36,165 nt of DNA, from the NCBI GenBank assembly GCA_020348925.1, contig CP070758.1, forward strand, positions 4,096,683-4,132,847, read 5' to 3'. Under the pieces are notes generated by a model. That model had not been told where the DNA came from and searched no databases. It saw only the letters and a program-made list of their open reading frames with translations. Source of the DNA: Gemmatimonadota bacterium (GTDB lineage Bacteria > JBHIER01 > G020348925). The position numbers and the translations under genes were made by a program. Below, piece after piece: positions 26,019 through 34,267 of the stretch; position 1 is the stretch's first letter, and every line of letters begins with the position of its first letter.

Positions 26019-26572
26019 TTTTTTTGTTCCCCTTCCCCGAAATGAAGGATGAGACTCACTTCACCGGTTGTAATAACCGTTTTGAAAACGACGGCTCCTA
26101 TTGCCAGGACTGCATAGAAACCCAATATGGTGCTCACCGGTCTCAGCACAAACGGAAATTCGGGAATGCCGAAAAGGATGCCTTCCTCAACACTAAAAAT
26201 ATTTTTTCCACCAATCCACAATACGACGGGAATAGTGATGAAGGAAACCGCGGGGAGACAGGTGTACAGGGAAAGTGAAAGCGCCGTTTTCAGGGCCTGC
26301 CGCACTGACGTGCGGGCCCGCAGCCACAAACCGAACACGACACCCCAGACAAAAGCCATCCCCACGCTCAACACCGGTATCCCCATTCCCACGGCCATAG
26401 AAAGACATTCAATGCAATAGACCCCAACAAGAAAAACAGAATAGCGAAATACACTCTTTGATTTTTCGACCACCTGCCCGACACGTTTGGCAAGAGGCAC
26501 GGGACATCCCATTCCAGCTATGACATTTATGACCGCTAACACAATGAACACCGTTGACTCATGAAAATTCAT
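25997..26572 (-). CDS. Polytopic membrane protein, unrecognised
   Basis: A 191-residue protein with about five to six hydrophobic segments and charged loops. Possibly notable residues are paired Cys in GMGCPVP near residue 22 and CIEC at about 53-56, which might bind metal or form disulfides. I recognise no family. The 3' end overlaps the start of the next membrane-protein gene. It starts 71 bases after the flavin-reductase-like gene, so the three may be co-transcribed. Confidence 0.55.
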   Translation of the reverse strand: MNFHESTVFIVLAVINVIAGMGCPVPLAKRVGQVVEKSKSVFRYSVFLVGVYCIECLSMAVGMGIPVLSVGMAFVWGVVFGLWLRARTSVRQALKTALSLSLYTCLPAVSFITIPVVLWIGGKNIFSVEEGILFGIPEFPFVLRPVSTILGFYAVLAIGAVVFKTVITTGEVSLILHFGEGEQKKCLTISE

Positions 26573-26643
26573 TCTGTGTATCCTTCAGCTTGATTTACAG
26601 TCGATCCGAAAACATTCGTAATGACAATGCTCGTTGTCAGTCT

Positions 26644-27213
26644 TCACACCACCTCTCTTCCTATTGAAAATGCCTGGGCCAGGAACTCCCCGATTTTATA
26701 ATAGATGCGATTGCCGGGAGAGAAGGCAATGGGATTGACCTTCTTTATGTCAGGAAGTCCCGCCTCGTCAAGGACGGTTTCATCCGCTTTCACGTCCATG
26801 ATCTTCCCGATGAATTGTGTGTGGAGTCCTAATTCAAGGGTGTGGAGAAGCTGACATTCTAAAATTAAAGGGAATTCCTTCACATACGGAGCATCCACCA
26901 AGTCACTCTTGACAGGCGTTAAGCCGGTTGTTGAAAATTTATCCTTTTTCCTGCCTGAAGTGATTCCGAAATAGTCTGCTTCTTTAACATGTGCTTCAGA
27001 AGGAATATTGACGGTGAAGGCTTCTCGTTCGACGATATTGCCGTAAGAATACGTTGCTTTTCTGAGAGAGAGGGCAATACAAGGTGGATCCGAGCAACAC
27101 AGCCCTCCCCAGGCAACCGTCATGACGTTCGGCTTACTCTCTTCGTCATACGTTCCGACAATGAAAACTGGCGTAGGGAAAACAATGGTTTTTACTTCCA
27201 CAGATTTTTTCAT
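26644..27213 (-). CDS. Flavin reductase-like FMN-binding protein
   Basis: A 189-residue protein of the split-barrel flavin reductase family. The start VEVKTIVFPTPVFIVGTYDE, followed by SKPNVMTVAWGG (about 26-37) and CCSDPPCIALSLRK, is the typical FMN-binding N-terminal half. FTVNIPSEAHVKEADYFG (66-83) and the later IGKIMDVKADE segment fit the same family. Such proteins reduce flavins with NAD(P)H or bind FMN in electron transfer; the partner oxygenase, if any, is not in the window. ATG at 27213 has GAGGGAG upstream. Confidence 0.87.
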   Translation of the reverse strand: MKKSVEVKTIVFPTPVFIVGTYDEESKPNVMTVAWGGLCCSDPPCIALSLRKATYSYGNIVEREAFTVNIPSEAHVKEADYFGITSGRKKDKFSTTGLTPVKSDLVDAPYVKEFPLILECQLLHTLELGLHTQFIGKIMDVKADETVLDEAGLPDIKKVNPIAFSPGNRIYYKIGEFLAQAFSIGREVV

Positions 27214-27491
27214 TTTTACTCCCTCGTTTTATCACCTCATCGGTTTCTCACAATACGACTGATATCTCTCCCGCTGCTCTCGCAAAGAACCACCGTGCCA
27301 CAATTGCTGTTCTCCCATGAAAGGCGTCTGCCTCCCACAAATCCGGTTTTGAAAACGCGTTTTTTCCCTTTCCATATCAACGACTGTCGATACAATCCGT
27401 ACGGCTGAAACCTGCCAGAGGCTACATCTCCGATAAAAAATCAAATAGGACACTTGCGACACCATGAGTGGGGCATTGTCTGCGAGCACTC
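27214..27491. other. No confident gene
   Basis: A minus-strand frame of 91 codons (27507-27232) ends just before the flavin-reductase gene, but its product shows no recognisable domain and its start overlaps the likely frameshifted gene next to it. I treat it as chance or as part of the degenerate stretch. Confidence 0.3.
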
Positions 27492-27954
27492 TCATGGTGT
27501 TCTCCACAAGCTCCGTAACGGTTCACTTTGGATATCATAATTTCTCAATAATTTATGTCGATTGTTGACCAAATAGAAAATACAAGTCGTCCCAACAAGA
27601 ACGCAGAGCAAAAAACGGTGCAGTGTATCGAAAAAGCAGAGCCCGGAATTTGAAAGGACTCCTCTTTTCCTGCATAGAGATACTATCCGGCAGGCGTGAG
27701 AGATCGATATACCTTTCTGCGAAAAAGACGAATTATTGCCAGAACGCAAAATATCTCTTGAACAACATCTCCCACATTGAATCCGAGGGCAATGGTAACT
27801 CCCATTTCCCCGATCCACCTCTTTGGCTCATGGAGACTCATTGAAACAGCGATATCATAGTTGAAAATTCCTGTTTGGGCCATCAACAACATGAGGACAT
27901 TGACAGCAAAAAACAAAATTACGATTCAATAAATGATACCTCTGTGTAGGACAT
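27492..27954 (-). pseudogene. Probable frameshifted small membrane-protein gene
   Basis: A gene-like signal is spread over frames. AAGGAG precedes ATG at 27954, which gives MSYTEVSFIES then a stop. A one-base shift right there opens a strongly membrane-like frame (IVILFFAVNVLMLLMAQTG, then MGVTIALGFNVGDVVQEIFC and LAIIRLFRRKVY) ending at a TAG at 27685. In another frame the sequence continues with a second membrane-like stretch (FLLCVLVGTTCIFYLVNNRH) to a stop near 27492. Two indels would restore a protein of about 150 residues with about four helices. Either the gene is decayed or the sequence has errors here. Family unknown. Confidence 0.45.
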
Positions 27955-28131
27955 GAACTCCTTGAATAAACGTTGATGCGTATTGTCACGTGCAGACTTT
28001 GGGAGAGTATGACCTCTTCTGGATTTTCGAACGTATTCTGGTAACAGCAATTTCGGAAACTTGAATCGTTTTGCCGGATATGAAAACAGAATCCGTAACC
28101 GATATGTTATCCCATATTCCTTTCAAAGCGA
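27955..28131. other. Intergenic, nothing recognised
   Basis: Spacer between the tandem-kinase 3' end and the degenerate membrane-protein gene. I see no convincing terminator or gene in it. Confidence 0.4.
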
Positions 28132-31077
28132 TTAGGGAGAAACCTTCATAATGAATTGAATCTTTTCTCTTTCATTGGCTTTGATAGTAATATATTTCGT
28201 TTCCGTCGTGTATCCGTCCTTAATAATCTGTACCTGATGCTGGCCCACGAATAAATCGCGAATAACCTTAGGTGGTGTACCATGCGTTTTTCCGTCAATC
28301 CATATCTCACCAAAAACTTGGTTCCTGTACTCATCGATACAGGTAATATTGAGCGATCCTTTTGCCGTGAAGTCATGCGACACAGATGCCACCTCATTGT
28401 CACCAACGTGCACCCTCCTCTCATGCGGAAAATAGTTCGGATGTGTCAGTCTGAGCTTGTGACTGCCAGCAGTGATCTTCTCGAAAGTTCCCTTTTCCTT
28501 CGTTGTTCCCAAGCTTTTCCCATCGACAAAAACTTCCGCCCAGGGCGTCGCATGAATTTTAAGAGATCCAAAAACGACGGCATCCTCAAGTGATGATAAT
28601 ATGAACTGTTCGGGATGTTCTTGTCCAGGCCGAAACGTGAGCAGTGTTTCGAGAGGGACAAAACCTTCCTTCATGATATTGATAAGATGTTCCCCCGGTT
28701 CTAACGAAAGTGTCAACGGTGTTTGATCTTCGTATTCTAAACTGTCAATCCAAAGGCTGGCACTTTCAGGGACAGTGGAGACGATAAATGTTGACGGGAG
28801 AGGCGACAGACGAGAACGCGAGGTGTCGACAGCACCTTGAGAAATATTGACGCGACCCTCCCAGGGCGTGTACCCAGGAAGATGTAAGGTCAGAGTATGA
28901 GCACCGATTTTCAGTTGTTCAATTTGCACAGGTGTTGTGCCACGAGAAACATCATCGAGTACAACCTGCGCACCGGAGGGATCACTCTCCACTGAAAGTC
29001 CTCCAAATGATTTTGAAAGGGGTAAAATCAGATCAATCTTATCGCTCTCCTTCAAGGAAAACCGATGGACTTCCTCCGCATAATCGGACATTGAAATGTG
29101 AAACGTGTGCTCCCCCAACACGATTTGTTCCTTCGTCATCTTCAAGGGAGTGGTTCCAAGAAATACGCCGGCTTCGGTAACGGAGGCACCGGGGGGTTCT
29201 GTTTTCAGGACCAAGGCGAACGGCGTCATGAGTTCAAAGTAATAGATCGCTGCAGCACCAAGCACAAGAACAAGCATAATGGCCATTAAAACAACGATGC
29301 GTCTTGCTCTCTTACGACGATGGGGTTTTTTCTTGGATGGTGTACCTCTATCACCGGAAAGTTTCTCCTTGGCCAAACGGAGATCCTCGATCATCTCCTC
29401 TCCGGTTTGATAGCGTTTCTCTTTTTCTTTTTGGAGGGCTTTGAGCACGATCCGATCAAGCTCTTCCGGAATACTGGGATTTTTTTGGGAGGGTGCCATA
29501 GGAATTTCATTGACGTGTCGATACATGGTTCCCACGGCCGTGCTCCCCTCGAAAGGCACTTTGCCCACCAGCATCTCATAGAGAACAATTCCCAGAGAGT
29601 AAAGGTCGGCTCTTCCATCCGTCTCTTTTTCCCCTCGTGCTTGCTCGGGGGACATATACTGAGGCGTGCCGATACTCGTTCCGGTCGTCGTTAAACCACC
29701 GCTGTCAGCAGCTCTCGCAATACCGAAATCGAACACTTTCGTCACTTTCAGCTTACTGATCATAATATTGTGCGGTTTTATGTCGCGGTGGATAACACCG
29801 TGCTTGTGGGCAAAATCGAGAGCTTTGCACGTATCCCAAGCAATATCGAGGACTTGTTGAATCGGCAGCGCCCCTTTCTCCTCAATAAGATGTTTAAGGT
29901 TCTTTCCCTCAATGTATTCCATGATAAAATAGTGAATGCCGCTCTGTTGGCCAATCTCGTAAATCTGAATAATGTTGGCATGATTCAATCCCGCGGCAGC
30001 CCTCGCCTCACGTCGAAAACGACCGAGAAACTCTTGATCCCGAGTATACTGTTTTGGGAGTACTTTCATCGCAACGATCCGATTCAGTGACGTCTGAAGG
30101 GCCTTGTAGACGACACCCATACCACCCCGTCCAATTTCTTCGATGATCTGATAGTTCCCCACCGTTTGCCCAATGAGCTCCTCCGGGTCAAGAATTCCAG
30201 TTCCCATTTCTCCCCCACCGGGGGTGATATCATGACCCGGCGTCGTCGGGGTCGGTGTTCCCTCCAGGAGTCTTTTCGCCGCCTTCAAGTCTCCCAGCAT
30301 CTCCTCCATGGTCTGGTATCGATATGCCTTATCCTTCTCCAAAGATTTTTGAAGGATCGTTGCCATAGCCGACGCCAGTACCTGAGGAATGACCTCAACG
30401 GGTTCCGGATCTTCATTCAGCAGTGAATAGAGAATGGCCGCTTCATGCTCCCCTCGAAAAGGGCGATGGCCCGCTATCATCTCATAAAGAACGACCCCCA
30501 AGGAAAACACATCGGTTCGGTAATCAACCTCCAACCCCTGAGCCTGCTCAGGAGACATATACGAAATGGTACCCACAGTGCTTCCTGTTCTGGTAAGACG
30601 GCTCACCCCTTTCAACTTGGCCAGTCCAAAGTCCATAATTTTTACGAGACCGCGAGGAGTCACCATGATGTTATCGGACTTGATATCCCGATGAACGATC
30701 CCCTTTTTATGGGCTTCGGAGAGACCGTCGGCAGTTTGAATAGCGATATCCAACACTCTCTCAATAGGAAGTGAATCTGAACCGAGAACATCACTCAGGG
30801 TCTGACCCTCGACATATTCCATACAGATAAACTCCAGACCTCCCTCCTCGAACATATAATAAATCGTGGCGATATTGGGATGATTAAGGGCTGAGCTGGC
30901 TTGGGCTTCTTGCGCAAGGCGTTTCTTTGCATCTTCATCGGAAGCAAGTTGGGGTGGAAGACATTTCAGGGCAACGGGTCTGTTCAGTTTCGTATCCTCT
31001 GCTTTAAACACCGCTCCCATGCCTCCCTCACCCAGCTTCTCGACTATTTTGGAATGCGATACAACGTTCCCAATCAT
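28132..31077 (-). CDS. Transmembrane protein with two tandem Ser/Thr kinase domains and PEGA repeats
   Basis: A 981-residue protein. Kinase domain 1 (about 8-272) has GEGGMG (16-21), Lys38 (VALK), HRD at 129-131, Asn136, DFG at 149-151 and a YMSPEQ activation-loop end. Kinase domain 2 (about 309-575) has GRGGMG (316-321), Lys338 (VAMK), HRD at 430-432, Asn437 and DFG at 450-452. Both sets of catalytic residues are complete. A basic linker and one membrane helix (593-614) lead to an extracytoplasmic region of about five PEGA-like repeats of 65-75 residues (TEPPGASV, ESDPSGAQVVLDD, VPESASLWIDS, HATPWAEVFVDG, EIWIDGKTHG). PEGA domains are thought to bind envelope surfaces. It starts 33 bases after the NHL/TPR gene and is probably co-transcribed. 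Confidence 0.9.
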   Translation of the reverse strand: MIGNVVSHSKIVEKLGEGGMGAVFKAEDTKLNRPVALKCLPPQLASDEDAKKRLAQEAQASSALNHPNIATIYYMFEEGGLEFICMEYVEGQTLSDVLGSDSLPIERVLDIAIQTADGLSEAHKKGIVHRDIKSDNIMVTPRGLVKIMDFGLAKLKGVSRLTRTGSTVGTISYMSPEQAQGLEVDYRTDVFSLGVVLYEMIAGHRPFRGEHEAAILYSLLNEDPEPVEVIPQVLASAMATILQKSLEKDKAYRYQTMEEMLGDLKAAKRLLEGTPTPTTPGHDITPGGGEMGTGILDPEELIGQTVGNYQIIEEIGRGGMGVVYKALQTSLNRIVAMKVLPKQYTRDQEFLGRFRREARAAAGLNHANIIQIYEIGQQSGIHYFIMEYIEGKNLKHLIEEKGALPIQQVLDIAWDTCKALDFAHKHGVIHRDIKPHNIMISKLKVTKVFDFGIARAADSGGLTTTGTSIGTPQYMSPEQARGEKETDGRADLYSLGIVLYEMLVGKVPFEGSTAVGTMYRHVNEIPMAPSQKNPSIPEELDRIVLKALQKEKEKRYQTGEEMIEDLRLAKEKLSGDRGTPSKKKPHRRKRARRIVVLMAIMLVLVLGAAAIYYFELMTPFALVLKTEPPGASVTEAGVFLGTTPLKMTKEQIVLGEHTFHISMSDYAEEVHRFSLKESDKIDLILPLSKSFGGLSVESDPSGAQVVLDDVSRGTTPVQIEQLKIGAHTLTLHLPGYTPWEGRVNISQGAVDTSRSRLSPLPSTFIVSTVPESASLWIDSLEYEDQTPLTLSLEPGEHLINIMKEGFVPLETLLTFRPGQEHPEQFILSSLEDAVVFGSLKIHATPWAEVFVDGKSLGTTKEKGTFEKITAGSHKLRLTHPNYFPHERRVHVGDNEVASVSHDFTAKGSLNITCIDEYRNQVFGEIWIDGKTHGTPPKVIRDLFVGQHQVQIIKDGYTTETKYITIKANEREKIQFIMKVSP

Positions 31078-31110
31078 GAAATCAATCTCCAGATAGAAAC
31101 GACTTCAATC

Positions 31111-33999
31111 TTAATCTGCCTTTTGCATCTCGCTTTTCAAAGACTCGAATTTAAGTCGAAATTCCGGTGAAAAACTCTCGTCGAGGGCATTCTCGGGATG
31201 CAACTGAATTGATTTCTTGAGAGCTTCCTCGACTTTCGACGAATGTTCAGAAAATGGGAAATAGGAGTACGCCAACCATAAATATGCCTCGGAGAGATCC
31301 TCGTCGTTCATTTCCTGAGTCGTGATGGCCTCCAAAAAGGCCGTTTGAGCGCGTTCAAACTCAGCAGAAAGGTGTAACCGCCTTCCTTCTTCGAGCAGAT
31401 ATCGCGCCTGAGGCGTCGTCTTCTTGATCCGTTGAAGTTGAATCACACCCACATCGAGTTGAATGCCCTCTGAGACATTGAGATTTTCCACGACATGCTC
31501 GACGTACTCCTGAGCACGTATGGCGAGTCTATAAAGACCCGCATACAACCCTGGAGTCTGAAACATACCATTTTCAGCACGGGCAGTCACAGTGGTAATT
31601 TCCTTGTCTTGACTGAAGAGTGTCACGAGAGCACCGACATGCGGCGGGCTGACAAAACCGACAATACTGCCCGGTTTTTTCACATAGGTTGTATCATAGG
31701 CGACCCTTCCGCTTTCCACGACCATGGTGTGAGGTATCACCGGACTGACATACCCTTTCGCCTCCACTTCAATCGCGTACTCACCAGGCCTGACGTCAAG
31801 AAACACAAAACAACCATCGTCTGGGTTCACTGTCGCTTCGGCTATATATTGCAGATCTTTTTTAAGACGAACCCTCGCCTCGGATACTTTCGGAACGACC
31901 ACCCCGGAGATCGAACCGTTCTCCTCCAGGAGTATCATGTCAGTTCGAACGACCCGTCCAGGAACAATTTGCACCGCCACCTGATTCGTTTGAACGTATC
32001 CCGGAGCCTTAATCTGGATCGTGTACTCATTTGGGGGAATACCACTCACAAAGAAGGAGCCATCCCAAAAGAGTGAATCGATTGTGACAGGTTGTCCGTG
32101 GAGATAGAGTGCAACGTGGCCACTCTCCGGAACCGGCTCCACACAACCTTCGACAGCACCGTCCTTCAAATGGGTCAGACGGAATATTGATATCCGGTTA
32201 TGTTCGGCGTCGGAGACATATATCTTTCCCCCAGGACCCAACTCGATGTGTGTCGGTTTGCGAAACTGACCAATGAGATTCCCTGAAGAAGCGAAACGCA
32301 CCATCGGACGCCGTTCGCGGTCATACACATGAATTCCGGTTCGGGTATCTAACACGTAAATATTTCCACTCGTATCGACATCAACGCTGACCGGATCTTG
32401 AAACGGTCCTCGCTCCTCATCGCCAATGAACGACATTCTGCTGCCGTTCGGTCCCAAGATGCTTACGGTGCGGCTCCCCTCTTCCACCACGTACACTTTC
32501 CCATCGACTGCCACAACCCCTTGAACCGGCTTTCGAAGAGGTGCACCTGTATCACCGGCAATCATTCTCAGAAAAGCACCCTCAGCATCCAGTACCTGAA
32601 TACGATTATTATTTTTATCCGCGACATAGAAATTGCCCTTGTCGTCAAGCGCCACAGCATGAGGTCCGTTAAATTCCAATGAACCTCCGCCCTTTTTCCC
32701 CAACTGACCTTGAAACACTCCGGAATCGCTCCATTGTTGAAGGCGATTGTTGCCCGTATCTGCGACATGGAGGATCTTGTTTTGACTCCAGACGATGCCC
32801 ATCGGTTTTTTGAGACGGCCAGGATCCGCACCTTCGCCCCCAAAATTCATCAAAAAACTCCCCGCCCATGTATAGACATAAATCGAATTGAACTCCCCGT
32901 CTGCACAGTATACGTTCCCCTCGTAATCCAGCGTAAACGAATTGAGACCTCGCGAGTTGGGTGCGCTGGAATGTTCGAAATCACCGATCCAGACAACACC
33001 TTTGGGAAGCATCTGCTCTGAGGGTACGACCAGTCTGTTTTTCCTTTCATCGAGGCCCACCAATGAAAATTGTTGAATATTGTAGTTTTTATTGTCCGCC
33101 ACATACAACGTGCCCTTCCCATCGACAAGAACAGCATTTGGACTTCTGAACTCGCCGCGCCCCTGCCCTTTTACCCCTAACCGAGCATAGTACGAGGGGG
33201 GCTTGCCTGGAGTGACGGCCGAGCCGATGATAAAAACGTTGCACCGCTCGATGTCTGTGACGTACAGAGTACCATCACCTTCCACAAAGATTCTTCCAGG
33301 AGCGGAAAGTGTAAATCTGGGCTCACTTCCCGGCATCACAGTGTTGAGCAACCGAAAATTATAATCAAAGACATGAATTCCAGCACCCTCGGCATCCAAA
33401 ACATAGAGATTTCCCAAACGATCGACGCCGATATCCACCGGCTTCCCGAGGTCTGCCAACCGTCCCATGTAAATCCCCTGATTGTTGTAACAAAATACGT
33501 ACCCCTTCCGGTCAGCCACGAACAGGCGTCCAAATTTATCACACGCAATACCAGTAGGTTCGGAGAGTTTGGTCTCTGAATCATCCGCGGGTCCAAAGCA
33601 CCTGAGAAAACGGCCCTTCTCGTCGAAAACGAGAATTTGCCCGTTTGCACCGTCTCCGATGAAAAAATTCCCACGCGCGTCTGTTGCAAAACAGTCAGCC
33701 TTGCCCAGGGTGTATTCAGATTCTCGTTGGGAAAGAGATATTATGACTTTTGCGGCAAGCGAGTCCAGAAGAGCGATTGAAGCATCATCGTTCAGCAGGT
33801 ACACGCTCCCGTCTGCGCCGACATCCATGTCCACCACCCGTGCGGCACGTTGGCTGACAAAGTCGACGCGGACGTGTTGGGCATGACTCGGAACTCCCGT
33901 GAAGAGAAGAAAAGCGGAACACACACCGGCGAATATTCTCACCACTTCCGTTACGGTTCCGTGAAACGCCTGCGATGACATGGAGGACCGTCGAAACAT
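31111..33999 (-). CDS. Secreted NHL beta-propeller protein with CarboxypepD_reg-like and TPR-like domains
   Basis: A 962-residue exported protein with an N-terminal signal (about 20-41, ending SHAQ). About ten NHL repeats cover residues 45-600; typical units are LYVADNKNYNIQQF, LHVADTGNNRLQQW, FYVADKNNNRIQVL and IYVSDAEHNRISIF. Three carboxypeptidase-regulatory-like beta domains follow (starting VEGCVEP, ISGVVVP and IVGFVSP, each containing PGEY- or PNEY-like turns). The last 100 residues are TPR-like helices (ARYLLEEGRRLHLSAEFERA) ending in the FSPEFRLKFESLK motif seen in TPR/PEGA surface proteins. NHL propellers bind proteins or glycans. It is expected in the periplasm or on the surface, upstream of and probably co-transcribed with the double kinase. 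Confidence 0.85.
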   Translation of the reverse strand: MFRRSSMSSQAFHGTVTEVVRIFAGVCSAFLLFTGVPSHAQHVRVDFVSQRAARVVDMDVGADGSVYLLNDDASIALLDSLAAKVIISLSQRESEYTLGKADCFATDARGNFFIGDGANGQILVFDEKGRFLRCFGPADDSETKLSEPTGIACDKFGRLFVADRKGYVFCYNNQGIYMGRLADLGKPVDIGVDRLGNLYVLDAEGAGIHVFDYNFRLLNTVMPGSEPRFTLSAPGRIFVEGDGTLYVTDIERCNVFIIGSAVTPGKPPSYYARLGVKGQGRGEFRSPNAVLVDGKGTLYVADNKNYNIQQFSLVGLDERKNRLVVPSEQMLPKGVVWIGDFEHSSAPNSRGLNSFTLDYEGNVYCADGEFNSIYVYTWAGSFLMNFGGEGADPGRLKKPMGIVWSQNKILHVADTGNNRLQQWSDSGVFQGQLGKKGGGSLEFNGPHAVALDDKGNFYVADKNNNRIQVLDAEGAFLRMIAGDTGAPLRKPVQGVVAVDGKVYVVEEGSRTVSILGPNGSRMSFIGDEERGPFQDPVSVDVDTSGNIYVLDTRTGIHVYDRERRPMVRFASSGNLIGQFRKPTHIELGPGGKIYVSDAEHNRISIFRLTHLKDGAVEGCVEPVPESGHVALYLHGQPVTIDSLFWDGSFFVSGIPPNEYTIQIKAPGYVQTNQVAVQIVPGRVVRTDMILLEENGSISGVVVPKVSEARVRLKKDLQYIAEATVNPDDGCFVFLDVRPGEYAIEVEAKGYVSPVIPHTMVVESGRVAYDTTYVKKPGSIVGFVSPPHVGALVTLFSQDKEITTVTARAENGMFQTPGLYAGLYRLAIRAQEYVEHVVENLNVSEGIQLDVGVIQLQRIKKTTPQARYLLEEGRRLHLSAEFERAQTAFLEAITTQEMNDEDLSEAYLWLAYSYFPFSEHSSKVEEALKKSIQLHPENALDESFSPEFRLKFESLKSEMQKAD

Positions 34000-34071
34000 C
34001 CCAGCAATTCACCTTCCTAAAAAAACCGCCATGAACCCACATGGGCTCTCGGACATCTTATAAGATTATAA

Positions 34072-34100
34072 ATTATAAGCTATTGAAAAGAAAAAAGCAA
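34072..34100 (-). promoter_or_regulatory. Sigma-70-type promoter of the NHL/double-kinase operon
   Basis: On the minus strand, TTGCTT (34100-34095), a 17-base spacer and a perfect TATAAT (34077-34072). Transcription would start about 65 bases before ATG at 33999. The downstream DNA has short AT-rich palindromes (CTTATAAG at about 34057-34064). Confidence 0.65.
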
Positions 34101-34163
34101 GTTTTTTTAACAATCGCACTTTTTCCGGTCATTCCGGGACCTTCCTTTTTTTTCGAATTTCTC

Positions 34164-34192
34164 TTGACTTCACCTTCATTTAGGGATATTAT
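34164..34192 (+). promoter_or_regulatory. Sigma-70-type promoter of the GAF-SpoIIE phosphatase gene
   Basis: TTGACT (34164-34169), a 17-base spacer and TATTAT (34187-34192), giving a leader of about 70 bases to ATG at 34268. It is divergent from the NHL/kinase promoter with the two -35 boxes 63 bases apart. Confidence 0.65.
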
Positions 34193-34267
34193 TGGGTATT
34201 ACTTATTCTTGCCTCGGGTACGGAACAGGCATCCTGACTGCAACTCATTCACCGGACGAACGCCACT

